Assembly (NCBI GenBank): GCA_037132075.1
Contig: JBAXPV010000002.1
Coordinates: 1 to 64,000, forward strand
From: JBAXPV01 sp037132075
Lineage (GTDB): Bacteria; Bacteroidota; Bacteroidia; Bacteroidales; CAIXZF01
Length of the DNA: 64,000 bases
Reading direction: 5' to 3'
Shown here: positions 30,361 through 38,768 of the stretch, one piece after another
Position numbering within the stretch: position 1 is the stretch's first letter
Layout of the letters: each line of letters opens with the position of its first letter
The notes under the pieces: generated by a model
What the model was told of the DNA's origin: nothing
Database searches by the model: none
What the model saw: only the letters and a program-made list of their open reading frames with translations
Position numbers and translations under genes: made by a program

Positions 30361-30368
30361 TACCTTTG
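30361..30368 (+). promoter_or_regulatory. Promoter -7 box TACCTTTG for pntAA
   Basis: Exact match to the Bacteroidota -7 consensus TAnnTTTG, 32 bases before the pntAA start codon. A clear -33 box was not seen. Confidence 0.6.
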
Positions 30369-30400
30369 CACCCACAAAATCAAAACTAAAATAATCCCAT

Positions 30401-31531
30401 ATGATCCTGGGAATTCTGAAAGAAAAATCACCGGAACTGCGCGTGGCACTGCTTCCTGAAACGGTTTCGGCCCTGATAAAACTGAAAGTCACGGTCATCC
30501 TTGAACAGGGTGCCGGCATCTCGGCCTTCGCTGCCGACAGCGCCTACGAAGAAGTCGGCGCAAGCATGGTCTCCCGCCAGGTGGTCCTGCATACTGCTGA
30601 TCTCGTAGTGGGCATCCATGCCCCTGATGAGGCTGATCTGGCCGACATGAAAGTTGGTCAGTCTCTCCTTTGTGCGCTAAACCCGTATTTTAATGCAAGC
30701 CTGGTCCAAAACCTCGCCAAAGCAAAGATCACCGCCTTCAGCATGGATGTGATCCCCCGTACCTCCCGCGCCCAGGCGATGGACATCCTCTCCTCAATGG
30801 CTACTGTCGCAGGCTATAAGGCTGTGCTGACAGCAGCCAATACGCTGCCGAAGTTCTTTCCTATGTTCATGACCGCTGCCGGTACAATCACACCGGCAAA
30901 AGTGCTGATCCTGGGTGCCGGTGTCGCCGGACTCCAGGCTGTCGCCACTTCACGCAAACTGGGTGCCGTTGTGGAAGTCTTCGACGTAAGAGCCGCAGTG
31001 AAAGAAGAAGTGATGGGACTTGGTGCTAAATTTGTCGATGTGGAAGGGGCTGCCGACGACAAAAGTGCCGGCGGTTATGCCGTGGAACAGGATGAAGCCT
31101 TCAAACAACGACAGGCCCAGGCCATCCATGACCATGCCGTCAAAAGCGATGTGGTGATCTGTACTGCCCAGATACCGGGAAAGACAGCTCCCCTCCTACT
31201 CCGCACCGCGACAGTCGAAATGATGAAAGCAGGCTCTGTGATCATCGACCTCGCTGCCTCAACAGGTGGAAATTGTGAGCTGAGCAAGGACGGAAAGACT
31301 GTTGTCAGCGTCAATGGCGTAAAAGTCATCGGAAACTCAGCACTGGCTACGGAAATGCCTACAGATGCAAGCCGTATGTTCGGGAAAAACATATTTAATT
31401 TCACGAAATTGATCGTCGATGAGCATGGAAAACTTGTCCTGAACTGGTCAGATGATATCGTCAAAGGCACTGCTGTCACCCACCAGGGTGAAATCGTCCA
31501 TGAAAGGGTGAAAGCTGCCTTAAACTTATAA
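30401..31531 (+). CDS. pntAA: NAD(P) transhydrogenase alpha subunit, NAD-binding part (PntAA)
   Basis: A protein of 376 residues, the length of the soluble part (domain I) of a split transhydrogenase alpha subunit. It binds NAD(H) on the cytoplasmic side and exchanges hydride with the NADP(H) domain of PntB while protons cross the membrane. Visible features: an alanine-dehydrogenase-like N-terminal lobe (RVALLPETV near residue 16), the motif SSMATVAGYKA, and the dinucleotide-binding loop GAGVAG in LILGAGVAGLQA. First gene of pntAA-pntAB-pntB. The complex usually makes NADPH at the expense of proton motive force. The start codon is placed by the promoter box 32 bases upstream. Confidence 0.95.
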   Translation: MILGILKEKSPELRVALLPETVSALIKLKVTVILEQGAGISAFAADSAYEEVGASMVSRQVVLHTADLVVGIHAPDEADLADMKVGQSLLCALNPYFNASLVQNLAKAKITAFSMDVIPRTSRAQAMDILSSMATVAGYKAVLTAANTLPKFFPMFMTAAGTITPAKVLILGAGVAGLQAVATSRKLGAVVEVFDVRAAVKEEVMGLGAKFVDVEGAADDKSAGGYAVEQDEAFKQRQAQAIHDHAVKSDVVICTAQIPGKTAPLLLRTATVEMMKAGSVIIDLAASTGGNCELSKDGKTVVSVNGVKVIGNSALATEMPTDASRMFGKNIFNFTKLIVDEHGKLVLNWSDDIVKGTAVTHQGEIVHERVKAALNL

Positions 31532-31544
31532 TTCGAATACGTAT

Positions 31545-31856
31545 ATGGAAGATATTTTAAAGTTTAGCTATGAATATAAGGACATGATCTTTATCATCGT
31601 CCTGTCAGTATTTCTCGGGATCGAGGTGATCTCTCACGTTCCCGCAGTCCTGCACACACCCCTGATGTCGGGTGCCAATGCCATTCACGGTGTCGTGATC
31701 ATCGGGTCTATCATCGTGATGGGGCATGCCAGCGATTTATTGCCCATGATACTGGGTTTCTTTGCGGTGATCCTCGGAACACTCAATGTTGTAGGGGGTT
31801 TCGTGGTGACAGACCGGATGCTTGAGATGTTTAAAAAGAAAAAAGCAAATAAGTAA
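31545..31856 (+). CDS. pntAB: NAD(P) transhydrogenase alpha subunit, membrane part (PntAB)
   Basis: A small membrane protein of 103 residues with three hydrophobic segments (about 15-32, 44-62, 66-86). It is the separate domain II portion of the alpha subunit, forming the proton channel together with PntB. The segment HVPAVLHTPLMSGANAI is characteristic of the family. It follows pntAA after 13 bases and precedes pntB by 4 bases, so the three genes are surely cotranscribed. In E. coli these two parts are fused in one PntA chain; the split arrangement here is the common three-gene form. Confidence 0.95.
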   Translation: MEDILKFSYEYKDMIFIIVLSVFLGIEVISHVPAVLHTPLMSGANAIHGVVIIGSIIVMGHASDLLPMILGFFAVILGTLNVVGGFVVTDRMLEMFKKKKANK

Positions 31857-31860
31857 GTCC

Positions 31861-33318
31861 ATGGAACAGATCATCAAAACCATCGAATTTTCCACTGGAC
31901 TTTCCATCCTCGAACTCTCCTACCTCCTGGCCTCTGTCTTGTTTATCCTGGGCCTGAAACGCCTCAGTCATCCCGAGACCGCACGTTCGGGTAACCTCTG
32001 GGCCGCATTTGGCATGGGTTTCGCCATCCTGACAACGATACTCTTCCACAAGGTGAAGCAATCCGACGGGACCTATGAGGGGATACACAACATCGGCTGG
32101 ATCCTCGGCGCTTTGCTGATCGGAAGCGTAGTAGGCTGGCTGGCTGCGAAGAAAGTTAAAATGACTGCCATGCCACAAATGGTGTCGCTGTTTAACGGCA
32201 TGGGCGGCGCTTGTGCTGCGCTGATCTCGCTGATGGAATTCCCGCATATTGACCCGCAACTCGTTGCCAGTCAAGGGATGCTGAACGGCCACAGCCTGGC
32301 AATCATGCTCGGACTGATGATCGGCAGTGTCAGCTTTTCAGGAAGTATGATCGCTTTTGGGAAACTCGATGAGAAGATCGGCGATATCCGCGCCCTGTGG
32401 ATGCGATATGTGAACATCAGCTTCATTATTTTACTGCTTGCGATGTTTGTGTTTATCATGATGCAATCTGCCATGCCGTCTATGGGTGTCATTTACCTCT
32501 TCCTGGCACTCTCGCTTCTCTATGGAATTACGCTGGTTATGCCTATTGGCGGGGCCGACATGCCTGTCGTCATCTCCCTGCTCAACTCCTTCACCGGCGT
32601 TGCCGCAGCCATGGGAGGTTTCCTTTATGGCAACCAGGCGATGCTTACCGGCGGGATCCTGGTCGGTTCTTCCGGTACGATTCTTACCATCCTCATGTGT
32701 AAGGCAATGAATCGTTCATTGCTGAATGTGATTGTGGGTGCTTTTGGTGGTGGTGGTGCGGCTGCAGGTGCCGATGGCGGTGACAAAACCGTAAAAGAGA
32801 TCTCTCTCAGTGATGCTGCGATCTTATTGACTTATTCTCAGAAAGTATTTATTGTTCCCGGATATGGATTGGCTGTCGCCCAGGCCCAGCACACCTGTCA
32901 TGAACTCGATAACCTCCTCAGCGCTAAAGGCGTAGAAGTAAAATACGCCATACATCCTGTGGCAGGTCGTATGCCCGGTCATATGAATGTGCTCCTGGCC
33001 GAAGCCGATGTCCCTTATGAAAAGCTTATCGAAGCTGAAGATGCCAACAATGAAATGTCAAATACTGACGTCATCATCGTTGTTGGCGCCAATGACGTGG
33101 TCAATCCTGCTGCTGAAGATGATCCAGGCAGCCCTATCTATGGAATGCCGGTGATTAAAGCATGGGAAGCCCGCAATGTCATCATCATGAAACGAAGCAT
33201 GGGCAAGGGTTATGCAGCAATAGAAAATATGTTATTCTATCACCAGCGTAGCAGGATGCTGTTTGGCGATGCCAAGGCAAGTATGCAGAAACTCATTGGA
33301 GAAATTAAGAGTTTATAA
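31861..33318 (+). CDS. pntB: NAD(P) transhydrogenase beta subunit (PntB)
   Basis: A protein of 485 residues. The N-terminal 290 residues are hydrophobic membrane segments of domain II; the C-terminal 190 residues are the NADP(H)-binding domain III, with VPGYGLAVAQAQ, AGRMPGHMNVLLAEA and VGANDVVNPAA motifs. It is the partner of PntAA and PntAB. The ATG at 31861 was chosen because it stands 4 bases after the pntAB stop; an in-frame ATG at 31822 lies inside pntAB and would add residues without family resemblance. The stop codon is part of a strong hairpin (33315-33352). Confidence 0.95.
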   Translation: MEQIIKTIEFSTGLSILELSYLLASVLFILGLKRLSHPETARSGNLWAAFGMGFAILTTILFHKVKQSDGTYEGIHNIGWILGALLIGSVVGWLAAKKVKMTAMPQMVSLFNGMGGACAALISLMEFPHIDPQLVASQGMLNGHSLAIMLGLMIGSVSFSGSMIAFGKLDEKIGDIRALWMRYVNISFIILLLAMFVFIMMQSAMPSMGVIYLFLALSLLYGITLVMPIGGADMPVVISLLNSFTGVAAAMGGFLYGNQAMLTGGILVGSSGTILTILMCKAMNRSLLNVIVGAFGGGGAAAGADGGDKTVKEISLSDAAILLTYSQKVFIVPGYGLAVAQAQHTCHELDNLLSAKGVEVKYAIHPVAGRMPGHMNVLLAEADVPYEKLIEAEDANNEMSNTDVIIVVGANDVVNPAAEDDPGSPIYGMPVIKAWEARNVIIMKRSMGKGYAAIENMLFYHQRSRMLFGDAKASMQKLIGEIKSL

Positions 33319-33352
33319 ATATGCTAAGCATGAATATGTTTAGCATATTTAT
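33315..33352. terminator. Perfect 13-bp hairpin at the pntB stop codon
   Basis: ATAAATATGCTAA (33315-33327) pairs perfectly with TTAGCATATTTAT (33340-33352) around a 12-base loop. It starts inside the pntB stop codon. The stem is AT-rich and there is no long T tract, so termination or mRNA 3' end protection is likely but not certain. It lies between convergent genes. Confidence 0.55.
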
Positions 33353-33399
33353 AATGTAACAATATACCAATTTTTTATATACCAATTGTGGGTTGTTGC

Positions 33400-33711
33400 T
33401 TATTTGATGTTTAGGGCTTCGTCGAGGCCGGATATTTTGAAAATTTTCTTAACAAAGGGTTGACAGTTGGCGATCGAAAAATTTCCTTCACCTGCTTGTT
33501 TCGCATAAACAAGGCAGATCCGGATGAAGGAAGAGGCAATATAGTCAACATTTTGCAGGTCAAAGACTATTTTGTCCTCGGGTTTCCGCTCCAGCATGAC
33601 TGTCTCTGCAGCGATGGTTTCATTCAGATTCGCCACAGCCATGGTATCCATTCGGCCTGAAAAGGCCAGGCTGATTTCTTTTTCGTTTTGATTATATGTA
33701 ATTCGTAACAT
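33400..33711 (-). CDS. STAS domain protein (anti-sigma factor antagonist type)
   Basis: A protein of 103 residues that is one STAS domain: a beta strand start, a SGRMDT turn, and the DLQNVDYIASSFIRI strand-loop-helix where Ser60 stands at the position that is phosphorylated in SpoIIAA-like proteins. Such proteins bind and release an anti-sigma factor kinase. Its start codon is 10 bases after the stop of the aldehyde dehydrogenase, so the two genes form an operon. No RsbW-like kinase, phosphatase or sigma factor is seen in the window, so the partner is unknown. Confidence 0.8.
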   Translation of the reverse strand: MLRITYNQNEKEISLAFSGRMDTMAVANLNETIAAETVMLERKPEDKIVFDLQNVDYIASSFIRICLVYAKQAGEGNFSIANCQPFVKKIFKISGLDEALNIK

Positions 33712-33721
33712 CGGTCTTTGA

Positions 33722-35155
33722 TTAGTGGTTTTTATAATAGTCTTTCATTACTTCTTCCGTTGACAGTGATTCATCATAATACTTTGATTGATCATGATTG
33801 AACCACAGTTCATTGGGTTTTCTGCGGCTTACCCTTTGTATGTTGAGGAGGTTTCTGGCTGTGATATTTTCTGTTGTGATGTTTTTCCCGCCAGTGCCAC
33901 AGCCGAGGGTCAGTGAGGGAGACAGGTGATTAAAGAAGTAACCCACTGCTCCCTGGGATGAAGGCGTATTGACGAGGATACGTCCCGCATTCATCAATTC
34001 TGAATAATCCAGGATACGCTGCTCGTCATTAGAGTAAATACAGGCAGTATGTCCAATGCCGCCCAGGTAGTTGAGGTCGATACACATATTAATAGCAGCA
34101 TTATAGTCTTTCGCACTGTAAAAAGCCAGGATCGGGGCCAGAACCTCAGCCGACAGTGGAAATTCTTTCCCAATGCCCTCCAGTTTTGCAATCAGGATCC
34201 TTGTCCCTTCAGGAACTGTAATCCCTGCTTTTTGGGCGATCACCGCCACGGGCTGACCCACGACGTAGGGACTCATGCTGCCTGTTTCTGCCAGTATGGC
34301 AATTTTCTCGACCTTTTCTTTCTCTTCAGGACTCAGAAAATAACAATGCTGCCGTTCAAATTCAGCCTGAACCTCTTTTGCGATGGCATCCACCATCACT
34401 ATGGCTTGTTCGCTGGCACAGATGGTCCCATTGTCAAAGGTTTTAGAGGAAATGATATTTTCTACGGCAAAGGGAATGTCAGCGCTTTCATCGATAAAAA
34501 CCGGGACATTCCCCGGGCCAACCCCGATGGCAGGATTTCCTGAGCTGTAGGCGGCGTTGACCAGGCCAGTGCCGCCGGTGGCGAGGATCAGCGCAACTTT
34601 AGGATGCGCCATGAGAATATGAGAGAACTCCCTGTTTCCGGCCGAGATAATCTGGATACAATCTTCCGGGGCCCCGGCTGCCAGGGCTGCTTCATAACAT
34701 ATACGAACAGTCTCATTGCAGGATTTAGAAGCCCCGCGATGGGCACTAATGATGATCGGATTGCGTGTCTTCAGACAGATGAGTATCTTAAACATCGTGG
34801 TGGACGTAGGATTGGTAACTGGGATTATGGCAAGAACCGGTCCGAGTGGCTGGGCAATTTCTGTAATGCCGCTGCGGGAATCCGAAGAGATCACACCGAC
34901 AGTCTTTTCATCTTTGATGCTCTCATAAACCAATTGGGTCCCCAAAACATTTTTAATCACTTTGTGTTCCCATTGCCCCATGCCGGTTTCTTCCCAGGCC
35001 ATTTTTGCCAGTTTTACCCTGTTCTGGAAGCCTGCTTTGTAAACAGCTTCCACTATTTTATCAGTTTGCTCCTGGCTAAACTGGTGAAATTCGGCAGCTG
35101 CCAACTGCGCTCTTTCGAGAATGTTATCGGCTTTTTCCTGAAGATTGATTTCCAT
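33722..35155 (-). CDS. Acetaldehyde dehydrogenase (CoA-acylating), AdhE N-terminal type
   Basis: A protein of 477 residues of the aldehyde dehydrogenase superfamily, matching the N-terminal half of bifunctional AdhE without the iron alcohol dehydrogenase half. The catalytic cysteine is Cys246 in FDNGTICASEQ, the same number as in E. coli AdhE. Other motifs are PVTNPTSTTMFK, ATGGTGLVNAAYSSGNPAIGVG and an LGCGTGGKN segment near the end. It should interconvert acetyl-CoA (or another acyl-CoA) and its aldehyde with NAD(H) in fermentation. The ATG at 35155 was preferred to the one at 35182 because the promoter box (35180-35187) overlaps the latter. It is cotranscribed with a STAS protein. Confidence 0.85.
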   Translation of the reverse strand: MEINLQEKADNILERAQLAAAEFHQFSQEQTDKIVEAVYKAGFQNRVKLAKMAWEETGMGQWEHKVIKNVLGTQLVYESIKDEKTVGVISSDSRSGITEIAQPLGPVLAIIPVTNPTSTTMFKILICLKTRNPIIISAHRGASKSCNETVRICYEAALAAGAPEDCIQIISAGNREFSHILMAHPKVALILATGGTGLVNAAYSSGNPAIGVGPGNVPVFIDESADIPFAVENIISSKTFDNGTICASEQAIVMVDAIAKEVQAEFERQHCYFLSPEEKEKVEKIAILAETGSMSPYVVGQPVAVIAQKAGITVPEGTRILIAKLEGIGKEFPLSAEVLAPILAFYSAKDYNAAINMCIDLNYLGGIGHTACIYSNDEQRILDYSELMNAGRILVNTPSSQGAVGYFFNHLSPSLTLGCGTGGKNITTENITARNLLNIQRVSRRKPNELWFNHDQSKYYDESLSTEEVMKDYYKNH

Positions 35156-35179
35156 AAATGTAGTTTTACTAATAGTAAA

Positions 35180-35187
35180 CAAATTTA
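35180..35187 (-). promoter_or_regulatory. Promoter -7 box for the aldehyde dehydrogenase-STAS operon
   Basis: CAAATTTA on the plus strand is TAAATTTG on the minus strand, an exact TAnnTTTG match 24 bases before the chosen start codon. It decides the start, since the longer frame would begin inside the promoter. Confidence 0.55.
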
Positions 35188-35355
35188 GTAAAAGGACCGA
35201 AAGAGCACGTAATTATTGTTCAGAAATTCACAATCAAACCTAAACACTTGCTTTTACCAACATTACAGTCGACATGAAGAATGGCTTATGGGAAGCATTC
35301 GGCCCCAAAAGAGCGTGTTCGTATTAAGTTTTCTCCGCCAAAAGGTGATTTTTTA

Positions 35356-35363
35356 TACCTTTG
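35356..35363 (+). promoter_or_regulatory. Promoter -7 box TACCTTTG for the phosphofructokinase gene
   Basis: Exact match to TAnnTTTG, 62 bases before the start codon, leaving room for a short 5' leader. Confidence 0.6.
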
Positions 35364-35425
35364 CAATCATTTTCAGAGGATAGCCTGAAAATGACAGGCA
35401 TTTCCACAATCGTATTGCTAAATCC

Positions 35426-36748
35426 ATGAATCAGGAAGATTTCAATATCAATAATCTTGGCGTAGCTCGCTTTCCATCACCGCTAAACCTGTCAAAGGTT
35501 GAAGGGGATGGAATCATTGATTATATTGACTCCAGAGACAGGATACTCTATGACCACAGCATGCAATATGTCACAGATTGCATTCAAAATGGGGAAACTC
35601 CGCTGTCATTTGAAAAATCCGGCCCTCATGAGAAGTTGTTTTTCAATCCAGCCGCTACCCGCGCAGCTATTGTTACTTGCGGAGGCTTATGCCCCGGCAT
35701 CAATGATGTAATCCGCGGCATTGTTTTTCAATTGGAAGGGAGATATGGTGTTAAAAAGATATTTGGCATCCGCTATGGTTATGCCGGTCTTGTACCGGGC
35801 AACAATTTCCCGATGCGGGAGCTTAACATGGACAAAGTTGACGAAATACAGCATAGCGGTGGTTCTATCCTGGGTTCATCCAGAGGAAGTCAGGATGTCG
35901 GAGAAATCGTAAATACCCTCGAAAGAGAGAATATAAACATCTTATTCTGTATTGGCGGCGATGGAACGCTGAAAGGAGCTCATGCTATTGTTAATGAAAT
36001 TGCTGCCCGCGGACTGAAGATCTCGGTTGCAGGCATACCTAAAACCATCGATAACGATATTAATTACACAAACAGGTCTTTTGGCTTTGAGACTGCCTTT
36101 TCTATTGCCACGCAAGTAATCCAGGTTTCGCATAACGAAGCCAAGGGATATTTCAATGGCATTGCCCTGATTAAGCTGATGGGGCGGGATTCCGGATTTA
36201 TTGCTGCTCATGCAGCCATGGCGCAGCAGGATGTTAACTTTGTCATTGTCCCTGAAATGGATTTTGACCTTAATGGTGAGCATGGATTCCTGGCTGCACT
36301 TCGCAGACGGCTTGAGACCCGACATCACGCGGTTGTTGTGGTGGCAGAAGGGGCAGGACAGTTTTTATTTGACGAACCCGAAGCCGGCATCGACGCTTCA
36401 GGGAACAAACTTCATAAAGATATCGGTTTGCTGTTGCGCGATACAATTGTAGAAGAATTTAGAAAACAAGACTTCCCTGTTTCTTTGAAATATATCGACC
36501 CGAGTTATATCATCCGGAGTGCTGCTGCCAATCCCAACGACAGCCTCTTTTGCAACCGCCTGGCGCAGGATGCCGTGCATGCCGCAATGAACGGCAAGAC
36601 AGATTTCGTTGTCGGTAACTGGGATGCAGAATTTATCCTGCTGCCAATACCCATGGCCGTGAAGGAAAGAAAAATGATCGACCTTGAAAGTGATTTCTGG
36701 GGAAGCGTTTTGGGGACTACCAGGCAACCAATATCCCTCAAAAATTAA
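35426..36748 (+). CDS. pfkA: 6-phosphofructokinase, PfkA family (trypanosome/plant-like clade)
   Basis: A protein of 440 residues, about 120 longer than E. coli PfkA, with an N-terminal extension. It phosphorylates fructose 6-phosphate to fructose 1,6-bisphosphate in glycolysis. Visible motifs: CGGLCPGIND, the phosphoryl-donor motif CIGGDGT, GIPKTIDNDI and KLMGRDSGFIAA. The glycine in GGDG points to ATP as donor, while the lysine in PKTIDND is found in pyrophosphate enzymes and in the ATP-using trypanosome and plant group. This combination makes ATP the more likely donor, but biochemistry is needed. The PLP enzyme gene follows after 60 bases and may share the transcript. Confidence 0.88.
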   Translation: MNQEDFNINNLGVARFPSPLNLSKVEGDGIIDYIDSRDRILYDHSMQYVTDCIQNGETPLSFEKSGPHEKLFFNPAATRAAIVTCGGLCPGINDVIRGIVFQLEGRYGVKKIFGIRYGYAGLVPGNNFPMRELNMDKVDEIQHSGGSILGSSRGSQDVGEIVNTLERENINILFCIGGDGTLKGAHAIVNEIAARGLKISVAGIPKTIDNDINYTNRSFGFETAFSIATQVIQVSHNEAKGYFNGIALIKLMGRDSGFIAAHAAMAQQDVNFVIVPEMDFDLNGEHGFLAALRRRLETRHHAVVVVAEGAGQFLFDEPEAGIDASGNKLHKDIGLLLRDTIVEEFRKQDFPVSLKYIDPSYIIRSAAANPNDSLFCNRLAQDAVHAAMNGKTDFVVGNWDAEFILLPIPMAVKERKMIDLESDFWGSVLGTTRQPISLKN

Positions 36749-36808
36749 TGGTGGTATCGAGTGCCTGAAATGCATAGAAAATAATTACAACATATTAAAA
36801 TACATAAA

Positions 36809-37990
36809 ATGGATACCAAGAATCTCGGATTTAACTCGAAACTCATTCATGCAGGCGGATTGGAAGATGCCTTAGGCAGTGCGACAGTTCCTATTTACCA
36901 GACTTCTACCTTTAAATTTCGCAATGCACAGCATGGTGCTGATTGCTTTGCAGGGCGCACAGAAGGATACATTTACACCCGTATCGCCAACCCGACGATC
37001 CGTTCGCTCGAGAAAAGTATCGCTGTTTTGGAAAATGGATTCGATGGTATTGCTACAAGTTCTGGAATGGGTGCCGTTAATTGTGTGTATTTCGCCTTAT
37101 TAGGTGCAGGTGCTCACATTGTCAGCTCAGAAGCTGTCTATGGCCCGGCCAGAGGCATTTTGGAGCAGGATTTCTCAAGATTCGGTGTTCAGGCAACTTT
37201 TGTTGACACCTCTAAAACTGAAGCGATCAAGGCGGCAATCCGACCCAATACCAAAGTGCTTTATATTGAAACACCCGCCAATCCTACGATTGCAATCACC
37301 GACATCAAAGCCTGCGTCGAGATCGCCCGTGAGCATCAGCTGATCCTGGTGGTTGACAATACTTTTTGCTCACCCTATCTTCAAAGACCGCTTGAAATGG
37401 GGGCAGATGTTGTGCTTCATTCTGTTACAAAATTCATCAATGGTCATGCCGATATCGTTGGGGGCGTGATCGTCACCAAAGAGGCAGAATTGTATAAAAA
37501 AATCCGCCATGCCATGGTATACACAGGTTGTAACATGGATCCCCACCAGGCATACCTTGTAATCCGTGGCTTGAAGACCCTGGGAATCCGCATTGACCGT
37601 GCTCAGGAGAATGCCCAGAAAGTTGCCGAGTTTCTGGAGAACCATCCCAAAATCGCCTGGATCATGTACCCGGGTCTGGCCTCACACCCACAACATGAAC
37701 TGGCCAAAACCCAGATGCGTGGATTTGGCACCATGCTTAGCTTTGGCGTCAAAGGTGGTTTTGAAGCAGGAAAAACGATGATGGATAACGTTCATTTGTC
37801 GATGCTGGCCGTATCATTGGGTGGTGTTGAGACCCTCATCCAGCACCCGGCTTCCATGACCCATGCTTCTCTGAGCTCTGAAGATAAAATAACCGCCGGC
37901 ATTACTGATGACCTGGTTCGCCTTTCTGTTGGCATAGAAGACGCTGAAGACATCATCGCTGACCTGGCCAAATCACTTGAAAAGGTCTAG
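36809..37990 (+). CDS. Trans-sulfuration PLP enzyme (Cys/Met metabolism family)
   Basis: A protein of 393 residues of the cystathionine gamma-synthase/lyase and methionine gamma-lyase family, acting in the cytoplasm on sulfur amino acids. The PLP lysine is Lys208 in HSVTKFINGHAD; the YTRIANPT motif that holds the phosphate of the neighbouring subunit is present. The numbering runs 3 behind Pseudomonas methionine gamma-lyase. At the place of its catalytic Cys116 (YGC) this protein has Pro113 (YGP), so it is probably not a classical methionine gamma-lyase; cystathionine gamma-lyase, cystathionine gamma-synthase or O-acetylhomoserine sulfhydrylase are the alternatives. Family assignment is sure; substrate is not. 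Confidence 0.85.
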   Translation: MDTKNLGFNSKLIHAGGLEDALGSATVPIYQTSTFKFRNAQHGADCFAGRTEGYIYTRIANPTIRSLEKSIAVLENGFDGIATSSGMGAVNCVYFALLGAGAHIVSSEAVYGPARGILEQDFSRFGVQATFVDTSKTEAIKAAIRPNTKVLYIETPANPTIAITDIKACVEIAREHQLILVVDNTFCSPYLQRPLEMGADVVLHSVTKFINGHADIVGGVIVTKEAELYKKIRHAMVYTGCNMDPHQAYLVIRGLKTLGIRIDRAQENAQKVAEFLENHPKIAWIMYPGLASHPQHELAKTQMRGFGTMLSFGVKGGFEAGKTMMDNVHLSMLAVSLGGVETLIQHPASMTHASLSSEDKITAGITDDLVRLSVGIEDAEDIIADLAKSLEKV

Positions 37991-38010
37991 TCAATAAGTA
38001 AATTATCAGC

Positions 38011-38748
38011 GTGGACAAATCATTTGACTTTAAACCCATTGACGAAGAGGGGGCTGAAACGCTGGATGTAATCAGGGCAGCACCCCGTTTAAACAGGTGG
38101 ATGTATGACACCATACGTCCATTCTGTAAGGGGAATATTCTTGAAATTGGCAGTGGCATTGGCAATATCTCTGCCTTTTTTATACAAAACGAACAGTTTA
38201 TTCACCTCAGCGACATCAGGGACGTTTATTGTGAGCGACTCAAAAGTGAATTTGGGACCTGTCCCAATGTGCTCGGTATTGATACGATCGATATTGTCGC
38301 AAGTGATTTTGAAACCAGATATGCTCATCTTCTGGGCAGTTTCGACACCATTTTCCACCTGAATGTCCTTGAACATATCGAAAATGATAAGCTTGCCCTT
38401 CAGAATTGCTACAAGCTATTAAAGAAAGACGGGAACCTCATCGTCCTCACCCCTGCCTTTCAAACGCTTTATAACGGTTTTGATGAGGCTTTAGACCATT
38501 ACCGGAGGTATAGCAAGCCCGGGCTCAAACAATTGCTCCTGCAGGCTGATTTTCACATCTTGCACAGCCAGTATTACAACCTTGCAGGAATTCTCGGATG
38601 GTACATCTCCGGAAAACTTGAAAAAAACAAGACTATTCCCATGGGAGAGATGAAGTTTTACAATATGCTGGTGCCCATCTTCAGGCTGATTGACAGGATC
38701 GTTTTTAACGCTTTGGGATTATCGGTTGTGGTGGTTGGGAGGAAGTGA
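38011..38748 (+). CDS. Class I SAM-dependent methyltransferase
   Basis: A protein of 245 residues with GTG as the start codon. SAM-binding motif I is visible as ILEIGSGIGNIS (about residue 47), a later acidic motif FHLNVLEHIEND is typical of the Methyltransf_11/23 type, and FQTLYNGFDEALDHYRRY near the middle resembles methyltransferases associated with polysaccharide or lipid genes. The C-terminal part is hydrophobic and may touch the membrane. It follows the PLP enzyme by 20 bases and is probably in the same transcript. The methyl acceptor cannot be told from the sequence. Confidence 0.75.
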   Translation: MDKSFDFKPIDEEGAETLDVIRAAPRLNRWMYDTIRPFCKGNILEIGSGIGNISAFFIQNEQFIHLSDIRDVYCERLKSEFGTCPNVLGIDTIDIVASDFETRYAHLLGSFDTIFHLNVLEHIENDKLALQNCYKLLKKDGNLIVLTPAFQTLYNGFDEALDHYRRYSKPGLKQLLLQADFHILHSQYYNLAGILGWYISGKLEKNKTIPMGEMKFYNMLVPIFRLIDRIVFNALGLSVVVVGRK

Positions 38749-38758
38749 TGACACTTCC
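38741..38758. terminator. Hairpin between convergent genes
   Basis: GGAAGTG pairs with CACTTCC around an ATGA loop that contains the methyltransferase stop codon. A TTTTAAAAA stretch follows. It may end transcription of both the methyltransferase and the hpd operon. Confidence 0.45.
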
Positions 38759-38768
38759 GGATTCGGTT

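Larger units (their letters stand above)
29959..30400. other. Divergent intergenic region with palindromes
   Basis: This spacer separates the ligase-like gene from the transhydrogenase operon. It contains an imperfect palindrome CATCCT...AGGATG (30086-30109), a perfect 10-bp hairpin (30117-30146) and a 7-bp hairpin AATGTCA/TGACATT (30159-30178), then a promoter box at 30361. No protein-coding frame in it looks real. Confidence 0.6.

Noticed and set aside
30177..30519. Overlapping frames of 70 and 98 codons on both strands before pntAA
   Set aside because: They cover the promoter and the start of pntAA and encode no recognisable domain.
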